A DNA stretch of 64,000 nucleotides from Chitinophaga caeni (GCF_002557795.1 NZ_CP023777.1:3419001-3483000), one strand, 5' to 3'; counted from the first letter of the stretch, positions 52,874 through 61,072 are shown. Made by a program: numbers and translations. Notes: generated from the letters alone by a model not told the origin.

Positions 52874-54478
52874 ATGAGAAAAATCTTGATCTTCACAGCT
52901 GTTTTAGTTTTGATAGGACTGGCTTTATTAGCATTTTATTATCCTTGGTTTTGGATACTTTTTATCTTGGTAGCGCCTTTGGCAACCATGTTAATTGCAG
53001 ACATGGCGCAAAGCAAACATGCCATCATGAGAAACTATCCTATCTTCGGTAGGATGCGTTACTGGATGGAAGATTTACGGCCAAAAATCTACCAATATTT
53101 CGTGGAGAGCGATATCGACGGAAGCCCTATTAACAGGGTTGACCGCTCCACGATTTACCAGAGGGCAAAGAGGGAGTTAAATTCTCAACCTTTCGGAACG
53201 CAATTCAACGTGTATGCGGAAGGGTATGAATGGCTGGCACATTCCATCCAACCGATCGGTTTTGATAAAATGGATAAAGATCCCAGGATCGTAATCGGCG
53301 GGAAGGATTGTAAACAACCTTACTCCTGTAGTATTTTCAATATCTCCGCCATGAGTTACGGCTCCCTGAGTTCCAACGCGGTTGAAGCCTTAAATGCCGG
53401 TGCAAAAATTGGAAACTTCGCACATAATACCGGCGAAGGCGGAATCAGTCCTTACCACCTGAAGCATGGGGGGGATATCATCTGGCAAATCGGTACCGGT
53501 TATTTCGGTTGCCGGGATGATCATGGAAATTTTCACCCCGGTTTATTTGCAGAGAAATCTAAGCAAGCATCTGTTAGGATGATTGAGCTGAAGATTTCAC
53601 AAGGAGCAAAGCCCGGTCACGGTGGTATTTTACCAGCGGCGAAGAATACGGAAGAAGTAGCTGCTATCCGGCATGTACAACCCCATACAACAATATTTTC
53701 ACCACCGTACCATACTTCGTTTTCTACCCCGAGAGAACTCTTGCTTTTTATAAAACAGATGAGGGAGCTCAGCGGTGGAAAACCCGTAGGTTTTAAATTA
53801 TGCATAGGGCAGAAAAGCGAATTTTACGCGATCTGTAAAGCCATGATGGCAACGGATATCTATCCCGATTTTATCACCGTAGACGGTGGTGAAGGAGGAA
53901 CGGGAGCAGCGCCGCCGGAATTTTCCAATTCGGTTGGTATGCCCTTTATGGACGCCCTTTCATTCGTTCATGATACGCTGGTGGGTTTCGGGATCCGTAA
54001 AGAAATCAAAATCCTGGCATCCGGTAAAATTTTAACCGGCTTTCATATTTTGAGGGCTATGGCGTTGGGAGCCGATGCTTGTAATAGCGCGCGTGCCATG
54101 ATGATGGCCATCGGTTGTATCCAGGCTTTGCAATGTAATACAAATAAATGCCCGGCAGGCGTGGCTACCCAAGATAAATGGTTGATGGCGGGACTAGTTG
54201 TGGAAGATAAGAAAAGCCGCGTCGCAAATTATCACCGCGATACGATTGAAAGTGCTATTGAACTTAGCGCTGCCGCAGGTTTGAGCGATCCTAAAAAATT
54301 GACCCGCAAGCATATTCAACGCCGCGTATTTATGAACGAAGTGCGCAGCTTTGAAGAAATTTACCCCTCTGCTAAACCGGGATATTTATTGTCCGGCGAT
54401 TTGCCGCAGCGGGTTAAAGACGACTTGGCGATGGCGCAAGTTGATAGCTGGGAAATGGTAAGTTCTGATGCTTTATAA
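52874..54478 (+). CDS. FMN-binding glutamate synthase family protein
   Basis: A 534-aa protein with one or two N-terminal TM helices (residues 6-45) and a central GltB-like FMN/Fe-S domain. The FMN-barrel stretch V-D-G-G-E-G-G-T-G-A-A-P-P is near residue 337. The Cys cluster C-I-Q-A-L-Q-C-N-T-N-K-C-P matches the 3Fe-4S site of glutamate synthase. The glutaminase domain of GltB is absent, so it is a stand-alone synthase-like oxidoreductase; relatives act on unknown amino donors. A promoter -7 element sits 19 bp before the start. It has its own terminator. Confidence 0.92.
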   Translation: MRKILIFTAVLVLIGLALLAFYYPWFWILFILVAPLATMLIADMAQSKHAIMRNYPIFGRMRYWMEDLRPKIYQYFVESDIDGSPINRVDRSTIYQRAKRELNSQPFGTQFNVYAEGYEWLAHSIQPIGFDKMDKDPRIVIGGKDCKQPYSCSIFNISAMSYGSLSSNAVEALNAGAKIGNFAHNTGEGGISPYHLKHGGDIIWQIGTGYFGCRDDHGNFHPGLFAEKSKQASVRMIELKISQGAKPGHGGILPAAKNTEEVAAIRHVQPHTTIFSPPYHTSFSTPRELLLFIKQMRELSGGKPVGFKLCIGQKSEFYAICKAMMATDIYPDFITVDGGEGGTGAAPPEFSNSVGMPFMDALSFVHDTLVGFGIRKEIKILASGKILTGFHILRAMALGADACNSARAMMMAIGCIQALQCNTNKCPAGVATQDKWLMAGLVVEDKKSRVANYHRDTIESAIELSAAAGLSDPKKLTRKHIQRRVFMNEVRSFEEIYPSAKPGYLLSGDLPQRVKDDLAMAQVDSWEMVSSDAL

Positions 54479-54502
54479 AATCCACGTACACTAAAACGCT
54501 TG

Positions 54503-54530
54503 AAGTGCCCCGCCTAATACCGGGGCACTT
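54503..54530. terminator. terminator between convergent genes
   Basis: A perfect 10-bp stem, AAGTGCCCCG (54503-54512) with CGGGGCACTT (54521-54530), and an 8-base loop. It reaches the first base of the GNAT gene's stop codon on the minus strand. Confidence 0.8.
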
Positions 54531-55348
54531 TAGCTCAGGACTAATTTCATCTCGTATTGTTGGATAATATCCTGTAAGCCCGAGCTTCTAAAAACTTCGA
54601 GCGCCATTTGGTGATGTTCATCCACGTTATTAATCTTGAGAATGTTGCAGTGGGAAGCAATACTTTGCATCAATTCAATACCATTTTCAACCGATTGAAA
54701 TTCATATTGCGCTATATAGCCTGTATTGGGTTGTATCAGTGCCTTCCCGATAATACCTCCGCTGTCATCAACCGTAGTCCAGCATTCATATAATTGCGGG
54801 GTCATTAATAAATGTTCGGTAGTGTTTTCCCAGGAATATGCCTGTGGCTGAGCGCCGATTGATATGCCGGTATGAAAAGGTTCCTTTAATATTTTTCTAG
54901 TTGTTTTTTGTTTGCATGTGCCGGAAAAGCAAAACAATTCCCGCTCTATTTCATAACCGATAGCATTGTAGGCTCTAATTGCAATTTCGTTCACCGTGAT
55001 TACTTCCAAGATACTTTGTTCTATTCCTTGCGCTTTGAGCAGCGGAATAAAGTGATCGTAAAGTTTTTGTACAATTCGCTTACCCCTAAATTGTGGAATG
55101 ACGCCCGTCCCGGCATTATAAGCAGTTTTATAACCATTCCAATCATCAATACCCATCAAAACAAATCCAACTAACCGCTCATCGATAAAAGCTCCGAATG
55201 AAAGATCGAAATCAACTTTCGCTGCTTTCCAGCGGTTAATGAAATATTGCGGTGCGGCATTAAATTTTACGTAATAGTCTTTAAATGCTTCAAGGAAACA
55301 TTGTACAACTTCTTGGGCCGGTATATTCGCGAGGGAACGGAAGGTCAT
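54530..55348 (-). CDS. GNAT-family N-acetyltransferase, two-domain
   Basis: A 272-aa protein. The N-terminal GNAT domain has the acetyl-CoA loop in V-I-P-Q-F-R-G-K-R-I-V-Q-K-L-Y near residue 90 and the motif-B helix V-N-E-I-A-I-R-A-Y-N-A-I-G-Y-E near 130. The C-terminal 110 residues look like a second, degenerate GNAT domain without a clear Q/RxxGxG loop. The acetyl acceptor is unknown. It is divergent from the DUF6089 gene, and its stop codon touches the terminator. Confidence 0.85.
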   Translation of the reverse strand: MTFRSLANIPAQEVVQCFLEAFKDYYVKFNAAPQYFINRWKAAKVDFDLSFGAFIDERLVGFVLMGIDDWNGYKTAYNAGTGVIPQFRGKRIVQKLYDHFIPLLKAQGIEQSILEVITVNEIAIRAYNAIGYEIERELFCFSGTCKQKTTRKILKEPFHTGISIGAQPQAYSWENTTEHLLMTPQLYECWTTVDDSGGIIGKALIQPNTGYIAQYEFQSVENGIELMQSIASHCNILKINNVDEHHQMALEVFRSSGLQDIIQQYEMKLVLS

Positions 55349-55425
55349 AAGACGTTTTTATAAAGATAGTTCTTGTTATCAAATTAAAAGCCCGTTCCGA
55401 TATAAAAAAATAATCATTTAAAAGA

Positions 55426-55445
55426 TACTGTTTTACAAAACAGTA
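55426..55445. promoter_or_regulatory. 20-bp palindrome resembling a LexA box
   Basis: TACTGTTTT-AC-AAAACAGTA, 9-bp perfect arms, contains CTG-N10-CAG and matches the ends of the E. coli LexA consensus TACTGT...ACAGTA. It lies 110 bp before the DUF6089 gene and 77 bp from the divergent GNAT gene. It may bind LexA or another dimeric repressor (inference). Confidence 0.45.
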
Positions 55446-55554
55446 ATATGATTAAACGTATGTAATTAATTCAAATTCAATATTTTTCAAATAGAATTTG
55501 TAATTTTTAAATTGTTTTTACGTTAATAGTGTATTCACCAAAAACGCGTCGATC

Positions 55555-56424
55555 TTGAAAAAGTATTTCATCATCCCGATCGTATTATTTTGTTTACCGG
55601 TACTCGTAATGGGGCAGGATTGGCATGTGGGTGGTATGGCAGGTATTAGTAATTACAACGGGGACCTCTCTGAGAAAACAATCAATTTCAAACATATCGG
55701 TCCCACCCTAGGTTTATTCGTTAGGAGGGATGTTAACCGTTATCTCAGTGTAAGGGCCGGTTTCCAATGGGGAATGGTTGCCGCGGCTGATAGTTCTAAT
55801 AGCAGCCAAGCGCTGAAAGACCGGAACCTCAGCTTCCGGAGCCATATTGGTGAAATAAGCCTGGTTGGTGAATTCAATTTTTTCGATATTTATGAAAGGG
55901 GATATACGCCTTATATTTTTGCCGGTATCGGCGGATTCTTATTTAACCCCATGGGTAAAACGCAAAACGGCAACTGGGTAAACCTGCGGGATCTCGGTAC
56001 AGAAGGTCAAGGTATGCAGGAATACGCTGATAGGCTTCCTTATAACCTTTTTCAGTTCGCCGTGCCTTTCGGGGTCGGGTTCCGTTACGAATTGGATCCG
56101 AAATGGACCGTTGGTGTTGAAGTAGGGGCGCGTTATACTTCTACGGATTACCTCGATGATGTAAGTAAAACTTATGTCGATGAAAATCTACTCTTACAGT
56201 ACCGTGGTCAATTGGCGGTGGATATGGCTTACAGGGGAGATGAAGTGAATCCGAAAACAGGGAACCCCGGCGTATACCCGCCGGATGGAACCGTGAGGGG
56301 GAATCCCGGTAATAAAGACTGGTATGCATTTACAGGCTTAACTGTTACTTACCGTTTAGGTGGAAGAAATAAATCATTCGGCCGCGCGATAAAAAATACG
56401 GGTTGCGCGAACATGAAATTTTAA
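55555..56424 (+). CDS. DUF6089-type outer-membrane beta-barrel protein
   Basis: A 289-aa protein starting at TTG, with a signal peptide ending in V-M-G-Q. The body opens D-W-H-V-G-G-M-A-G-I-S-N-Y-N-G-D-L and continues with alternating strands, including Y-T-P-Y-I-F-A-G-I-G-G-F-L-F-N-P, typical of DUF6089/OmpW-size barrels in Bacteroidota. It lacks an OmpA peptidoglycan domain. Function is unknown. A LexA-box-like palindrome lies upstream in an AT-rich region, and a terminator follows. Confidence 0.85.
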   Translation: MKKYFIIPIVLFCLPVLVMGQDWHVGGMAGISNYNGDLSEKTINFKHIGPTLGLFVRRDVNRYLSVRAGFQWGMVAAADSSNSSQALKDRNLSFRSHIGEISLVGEFNFFDIYERGYTPYIFAGIGGFLFNPMGKTQNGNWVNLRDLGTEGQGMQEYADRLPYNLFQFAVPFGVGFRYELDPKWTVGVEVGARYTSTDYLDDVSKTYVDENLLLQYRGQLAVDMAYRGDEVNPKTGNPGVYPPDGTVRGNPGNKDWYAFTGLTVTYRLGGRNKSFGRAIKNTGCANMKF

Positions 56425-56483
56425 GAATGGCATAATCATTGTTGGACTGATGTTCCCCAACAAAGTCCATATAGACATAGATC

Positions 56484-56509
56484 ACCCTGCCTCCGTGGCG
56501 GGGTTTTTC
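56484..56509 (+). terminator. terminator of the DUF6089 gene
   Basis: An 8-bp stem (ACCCTGCC at 56484-56491, GGCGGGGT at 56497-56504; one G-T pair) with a T-run. Confidence 0.85.
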
Positions 56510-56540
56510 TTTAATTATAACCTTATAGTTTGAAATCCGG

Positions 56541-56571
56541 GACAAATGTCGTAATTTAGAGGACAAATGTC
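56541..56571. promoter_or_regulatory. two operator-like palindromes before the toxin-antitoxin pair
   Basis: GACAAATGTC occurs at 56541-56550 and 56562-56571, each GACA-AA-TGTC, 21 bp apart (two helical turns). The second ends 6 bp before the antitoxin start. This is the layout of an autoregulated toxin-antitoxin operator (inference). Confidence 0.65.
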
Positions 56572-56577
56572 TGTATT

Positions 56578-57078
56578 ATGATTGCCGCAACGCTTGCATA
56601 CGATAAAAGGCTGGATAAAGAAATACTCACCCTCATTAAAAGTTCGAAAATTGATAAGAAATTGAATCTTTCAATAAAGGATATTACTTTTTATAATTTT
56701 TTGGCTGATAAAATTTTGATGATTTGCGTTATCAGGCATGGAGTGCCTTATTCTTTGTTCGATAAGATCCAAAATTTTACGCCGTTTACAGAAAATTACT
56801 GGGCGGATCTGCTGGATGTTTCAACGAAAACATTGCAAAGGTATCGCCAAGATGATAAAAGCTTTCGACCGATTCAATCAGAGAAAATCATCGAGATGGC
56901 TGAAGTCACCAAAATAGGTTTGGAAGTTTTCGGAGATATCGATAAATTAAAACTTTGGTTAAATACGCCCAGTTTTGCTTTGGGCAAAATAAAACCTATC
57001 GAGCTTCTTAAAGATTCCTATGGAAAGGAATTGGTAATTGGCGAATTAACTAGGATTAATTACGGAATATTTGTATAA
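56578..57078 (+). CDS. Xre/MbcA/ParS-type antitoxin
   Basis: A 166-aa protein. An HTH-like N-terminal half includes W-A-D-L-L-D-V-S-T-K-T-L-Q-R-Y-R near residue 81, and a C-terminal MbcA/ParS (DUF2384) domain includes F-G-D-I-D-K-L-K-L-W-L-N-T-P near 121, the family signature. Such antitoxins neutralise RES toxins and repress their own promoter. Its stop overlaps the toxin start by one base (TAATG), so the pair is translationally coupled. Two palindromic boxes lie immediately upstream. Confidence 0.93.
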   Translation: MIAATLAYDKRLDKEILTLIKSSKIDKKLNLSIKDITFYNFLADKILMICVIRHGVPYSLFDKIQNFTPFTENYWADLLDVSTKTLQRYRQDDKSFRPIQSEKIIEMAEVTKIGLEVFGDIDKLKLWLNTPSFALGKIKPIELLKDSYGKELVIGELTRINYGIFV

Positions 57079-57536
57079 TGGAGGTTTATCGTTTATCCCG
57101 GAAGGTATTTTCTAATACGCTTTCCGGTAAAGGCGCCGCTTTAAAAGGCGCCAGGTGGAATTCTGAAGGGGTGGAAGTTATTTATACAGCAATGAATCGT
57201 TCTTTGGCCATGGCGGAGGTGGCGGTGCATCTCTCCCTGGCAATGCTTCCGGCAGATTTTATGATGTTAACAATAGAGATTCCGGATGACATGGCTATCT
57301 TAAAACTGGATGTATCCCGTCTTCCCAAGAACTGGAATACATTTCCCTATCACCCGGCATCTCAAACAATCGGGGATAAATTTATCTCGGAAAATAAGTA
57401 CTGTTTATTACATGTTCCTTCCGCTGTTACACAAGGAGACTATAACTTGTTGATCAACCCCAAGCATAAAGACTTCACTAGAATTAAAATTGTTAAGCGC
57501 GTTAAGTTCCCCTTTGATGAAAGGATTTTTCAATAA
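57078..57536 (+). CDS. RES-domain toxin
   Basis: A 152-aa protein of the RES family, NAD-degrading toxins of type II systems. The family start M-E-V-Y-R-L, then G-A-R-W-N-S-E-G-V (catalytic Arg region), A-M-A-E-V-A-V-H-L (conserved Glu) and the late H-V-P-S-A-V are visible. Length is normal. It is coupled to the antitoxin by a one-base overlap. The toxin would deplete NAD when unbound, and the antitoxin should hold it inactive. Confidence 0.93.
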   Translation: MEVYRLSRKVFSNTLSGKGAALKGARWNSEGVEVIYTAMNRSLAMAEVAVHLSLAMLPADFMMLTIEIPDDMAILKLDVSRLPKNWNTFPYHPASQTIGDKFISENKYCLLHVPSAVTQGDYNLLINPKHKDFTRIKIVKRVKFPFDERIFQ

Positions 57537-57682
57537 AGTTCGCGCGTTGTAAAACTGTCCCAACCGGTAAGATTTCATGTTGGCATACTTCTTGAAAATA
57601 CACAGGTAGACCATTTAAGAAAAACTTAGTCGATTATCGTGATTCTCGAATACACAAGAACGAACCAATTAAATGCCATCAC

Positions 57683-57985
57683 ATGAAAAGGATTTTACTT
57701 CTGTCAGCCTGCATCTTTGGATTTGCTATTGCTTCCAGTGCACAACATAAAGGACACTATCATCATCACGGGCATAAAATGCCGAAACATAAACATATTG
57801 CCAAACATCATCATGCTAAGGCTACCTGTAAGGTTCATCACCATCACATGAAGTATTGCCATGGATATGAACAAGTGATCGTTGTGCCGGGTAGGCCGGT
57901 ACCGCCGCCAAGGAGGGTAATTATCACGGCTCCAAGGCCGCCGAAAGTGATTATCAGCGCCGGTGTGACGATTATTGGCGGATAA
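57683..57985 (+). CDS. His-rich secreted small protein
   Basis: A 100-aa protein with a signal peptide ending in S-S-A-Q. The next 38 residues hold 16 His and 2 Cys (runs of HHH and HHHH). A Pro/Arg-rich tail follows (P-G-R-P-V-P-P-P-R-R), then a short hydrophobic end (V-T-I-I-G-G). The composition suggests binding of Zn, Ni, Cu or heme in the periplasm (inference). It resembles other short metal-chaperone-like peptides but I recognise no family. A strong terminator follows. Confidence 0.7.
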   Translation: MKRILLLSACIFGFAIASSAQHKGHYHHHGHKMPKHKHIAKHHHAKATCKVHHHHMKYCHGYEQVIVVPGRPVPPPRRVIITAPRPPKVIISAGVTIIGG

Positions 57986-58010
57986 ATTTTGTCATACGAT
58001 CAGTTATATC

Positions 58011-58043
58011 AAAAGGATGCTTCGTAAGGAGCATCCTTTTTTG
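58011..58043 (+). terminator. terminator of the His-rich gene
   Basis: A perfect 10-bp stem, AAAAGGATGC (58011-58020) with GCATCCTTTT (58031-58040), and a T-run. Confidence 0.9.
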
Positions 58044-58051
58044 TATTTTTG
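58044..58051 (+). promoter_or_regulatory. Bacteroidota -7 promoter element (TATTTTTG)
   Basis: TATTTTTG fits TAnnTTTG. It directly follows the terminator of the preceding gene, 19 bp before ATG 58071. Confidence 0.55.
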
Positions 58052-58070
58052 AAGATTGAAATAAGAACGT

Positions 58071-59996
58071 ATGGCATTTAAGAATCTTGAACATTTTATT
58101 AATACACTCGATCAAGCAGGGGAGTTGGTGCGCATAAAACGTTACGTGAACCCCCATTTGGAGATTGCGGAGATCACGGACAGGGTTAGCAAAATGCCGG
58201 GTGGCGGTAAAGCGTTGCTATTTGAAAATACGGGCTATGATTTCCCGGTATTGATGAACTCGATGGGAAGTTATAAGCGGATGTGCCTGGCTTTAGGCGT
58301 GGCAGAGTTGGATGATATTGCCCGCGAGATAGAAGATTTATTTAAAATGCTTTCCAAACCGAAAGAAGGGATTCTCGATAAATTATCCATGTTGCCGAAA
58401 CTGGGGCAATTTGCCTCCTGGATGCCGAAAGTGGTGGGTGGAAAAGGAGCTTGCCAGGAAGTAGTGATGGAGCAGCCGGACCTGTCTAAATTGCCGGTAA
58501 TTCAATGCTGGCCGAAAGATGGTGGTCCCTTCATCACCTTACCCGTTATCCATACAAAAGATCCGCACAACGGTACCCGCAATGTGGGGATGTACCGGAT
58601 GCAGATCTTCGAAAAAGATTTAACCGGGATGCATTGGCATAAACATAAAGTTTCCGCCAAGCATTTCAACGAATATAAGGCACTTGGTAAGAAAATGCCG
58701 GTTGCCGTAGTATTAGGCGGCGACCCGGTTTATACTTATTCTGCAACCGCACCGCTACCCGAGAATGTTGATGAATATATGTTGGCTGGATTTCTCCGGA
58801 AGAAGAAGGTAGAATTGGTGAAATGTATCACGCAGCCCGAGTTAGAAGTGCCCGCAGATGCAGATTTCGTAATCGAAGGATATGTTGATCCCGCCGATCC
58901 GCTGATCTGGGAAGGTCCATTCGGTGATCATACCGGGTATTATTCCTTGGCTGATTGGTATCCCCGTTTCCATGTTACGGCGATCACGCATCGCAAGAAT
59001 GCTGTGTATCCCGCTACCATTGTGGGGGTGCCGCCGCAAGAAGATGCCTGGATCGGGAAAGCCACGGAGCGGATTTTCCTGGCCCCGATCAAGATGACCT
59101 TGGTGCCGGAAATCGTGGACATGGAAATGCCGGTAGAAGGGGTATTCCATAACCTGGTGATCTCGCAAATCGTGAAAGATTATCCCGGCCAAGCGCAAAA
59201 AGTGATGAACGCGATGTGGGGTGCCGGGCAGATGATGTTCAACAAAATTTTAGTGGTAGCAGGGAAAGATACGCCGATCACCGATTATAAAAAACTGGCG
59301 CAGCATGTATTTAAGCACCTTAATCCCGCGACAGATATATATTTCAGCCAAGGACCTATGGACGTGCTGGATCACTCTTGCTCGAAAATGGGCTTCGGTG
59401 GAAAGATGTGCATCGATGGTACAACTAAATTCGAGGAAGAAATTGATGAACGTTACCATTTCCCGGAAGCGCCGAAAGCGATAGAAGTGGCGGCTATTCA
59501 AAGTGTATTGCCAGGCATCACGGCGATTAATCAAGATTTATTAAAATATAATATCCCTTGCTTGATTCTTGCCGTTAAGAAAAATAAGAAAGGACATATA
59601 AAAACATTGAACAAGCAATTGTTTGACTTGCCTGCTTTGAAGGGTATCAAGATGCTGCTGTATGTTGAACATACGGTAGATGTAACAGATTTACCATCAA
59701 CATTGTGGCGTTTCTGTAATAACCTTGACCCTAAAAGGGATCATTTTATTGAAGAGAAAGATTCCATCGAAAGTACCGGGAAAGTTGAAGCACTCATAGG
59801 ATTGGACGGAACGCTGAAAACGAAGGAATGGGATAACTTCCAAAGGGATTGGCCTAATATCGTGGTGAGCGACCTGCCAACCATCGAAAAAGTGGATCTC
59901 ATATGGAATGAACTGAACTTGGGCGAATTTGTAGCATCGCCTTCGTTAAAATACCGTAAACAGATTTACGGCGATGAAGCGATCGTAGATATTTAA
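58071..59996 (+). CDS. UbiD-family menaquinone decarboxylase (MqnL-like)
   Basis: A 641-aa prenylated-FMN decarboxylase. Family words include R-N-V-G-M-Y-R-M-Q-I-F near residue 183, E-G-Y-V-D-P near 268, and E-G-P-F-G-D-H-T-G-Y-Y near 280, the catalytic Glu-containing loop. Length and layout fit the long menaquinone-type UbiD enzymes of the futalosine route (MqnL). mqnA of the same pathway is at 20870-21616. A partner UbiX-type flavin prenyltransferase is not in this window. It has its own promoter and a terminator at 60024-60053. Confidence 0.9.
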   Translation: MAFKNLEHFINTLDQAGELVRIKRYVNPHLEIAEITDRVSKMPGGGKALLFENTGYDFPVLMNSMGSYKRMCLALGVAELDDIAREIEDLFKMLSKPKEGILDKLSMLPKLGQFASWMPKVVGGKGACQEVVMEQPDLSKLPVIQCWPKDGGPFITLPVIHTKDPHNGTRNVGMYRMQIFEKDLTGMHWHKHKVSAKHFNEYKALGKKMPVAVVLGGDPVYTYSATAPLPENVDEYMLAGFLRKKKVELVKCITQPELEVPADADFVIEGYVDPADPLIWEGPFGDHTGYYSLADWYPRFHVTAITHRKNAVYPATIVGVPPQEDAWIGKATERIFLAPIKMTLVPEIVDMEMPVEGVFHNLVISQIVKDYPGQAQKVMNAMWGAGQMMFNKILVVAGKDTPITDYKKLAQHVFKHLNPATDIYFSQGPMDVLDHSCSKMGFGGKMCIDGTTKFEEEIDERYHFPEAPKAIEVAAIQSVLPGITAINQDLLKYNIPCLILAVKKNKKGHIKTLNKQLFDLPALKGIKMLLYVEHTVDVTDLPSTLWRFCNNLDPKRDHFIEEKDSIESTGKVEALIGLDGTLKTKEWDNFQRDWPNIVVSDLPTIEKVDLIWNELNLGEFVASPSLKYRKQIYGDEAIVDI

Positions 59997-60023
59997 ATCA
60001 AAAGATTTTAATACGAAATAAGT

Positions 60024-60053
60024 AAGCCGGGGCAGTTTTGTCCCGGCTTTTTT
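60024..60053 (+). terminator. terminator of the UbiD gene
   Basis: An 8-bp stem, AAGCCGGG (60024-60031) with CCCGGCTT (60042-60049), and a T-run. Confidence 0.85.
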
Positions 60054-60133
60054 ATTGATTGAAGGAAACATAATTTTTCCCTTTCGAGTTATTCTAATTC
60101 CCGAATAGGTAAATCATTTATTTCTTCCCGTAC

Positions 60134-60141
60134 TATTTTTG
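60134..60141 (+). promoter_or_regulatory. Bacteroidota -7 promoter element (TATTTTTG)
   Basis: TATTTTTG fits TAnnTTTG but no good -33 was found. It lies 347 bp before the HmuY-like gene and 175 bp before a terminator-like hairpin. Confidence 0.4.
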
Positions 60142-60315
60142 CAATGCAATACAACATAACATAACACTCCGCGGATTATATAATCATATCAATTTTTGAT
60201 ATTAATTATGAATGTTAAGATTGCAACCCCCCGTCAAGAGAACCGTGGAACTTCGCACCGTTGATAGCGAAGGGTAGCTTGGCCATACAGTAGTAGAAAA
60301 GCCGGATCGAGCGAT

Positions 60316-60355
60316 CAAATTGGTGGCCGTAAAGGCCAATTTGTGCCCTTTTTTT
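60316..60355 (+). terminator. terminator-like hairpin in the structured region
   Basis: CAAATT and inner GGCC (60316-60327) pair with GGCC-AATTTG (60334-60343), with a 3-base bulge, followed by TGCCC and seven T. Confidence 0.55.
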
Positions 60356-60487
60356 GGTGCTTTTTGGGGTGAACAAAAAAGTGCAAGAAACGAGCAGATG
60401 AACATTGAATCGAACTTTTGAGGGATCAAATTGCTCCCTGGTTAAAATTTAGTCGGACAATAATTATTAAATATCAATAGAACAACA

Positions 60488-61072
60488 ATGAAAAAATCCT
60501 ACTTCATAATTATCGCTTTCGCAATGGCTGGTGCCGCTGCTTGTAGTAAAGATGACGATGAAAAGCCTGATCCGCAAGAGCCAACGATCACCGTGCAAAC
60601 TGTTACCAACCTGGCTGCCGATACTGCCGGCACCGGTAGTTACACATTATTCAGCTTGGAAGAAAATAAGATCATCCCGAATGCTGATTCTGCAAGTACC
60701 AAATGGGATATCGGTTTCAGATCTTTGAATGTTATTATGAACGGTGGTACAAGCGGCCCGGGCGCTACCTCTGGACAAATTATCGATGCCTTGTACGATA
60801 CTGTTATGGTGGCGCCGGCAGATGGCTACCAGGTGGATGCCGAAGGTATGATGCCGATTAAATCCTGGTACAATTACGATTTTACTTCCCACCTGGTGAC
60901 GCCTTTACCTGCTAAGGTAATCGTGGTCAAAACCAGCAAGGGTAATTATGCTAAAATTAAAATCTACAGTTACTATAAAGACGCTCCCGAAAATCCGGAG
61001 TACACGATGCCCAGCAGGCTAATCAGTTTTCATTACGTGCTGAACGCTAGCGGTACCCGTGAATTTGAGTAA
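60488..61072 (+). CDS. HmuY-family lipoprotein
   Basis: A 194-aa lipoprotein with lipobox A-A-A-C near residue 19, then an acidic linker (S-K-D-D-D-E-K-P). The body matches HmuY-type proteins, with K-W-D-I-G-F-R-S near 74, Y-A-K-I-K-I-Y-S-Y-Y-K near 155 and the ending F-H-Y-V-L-N-A-S-G-T-R-E-F. HmuY proteins bind heme at the cell surface and feed a TonB receptor. No receptor lies in this window. The DUF6607 gene follows after 114 bp. The leader is unusually long and structured. Confidence 0.88.
   Translation: MKKSYFIIIAFAMAGAAACSKDDDEKPDPQEPTITVQTVTNLAADTAGTGSYTLFSLEENKIIPNADSASTKWDIGFRSLNVIMNGGTSGPGATSGQIIDALYDTVMVAPADGYQVDAEGMMPIKSWYNYDFTSHLVTPLPAKVIVVKTSKGNYAKIKIYSYYKDAPENPEYTMPSRLISFHYVLNASGTREFE

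Larger units (their letters stand above)
59997..60487. other. 491-bp intergenic region, structured, possible RNA or long leader
   Basis: After the UbiD terminator (60024-60053), TATTTTTG at 60134-60141 is a promoter word. The next 340 bp hold the hairpins ATATCAA/TTGATAT (60186-60202) and CTTCGC/GCGAAG (60251-60272), a terminator-like hairpin at 60316-60355 and a repeat GATCAAATTG (60313-60322 and 60424-60433). A short ATG-initiated frame at 60208 has 18 codons. It could be a small RNA of about 210 nt or the leader of the HmuY-like gene. Confidence 0.5.

Noticed and set aside
60202..60429. A 75-codon minus-strand frame in the region before the HmuY-like gene
   Set aside because: It covers hairpins and the terminator-like run on the opposite strand, has no family motif and a poor start context.
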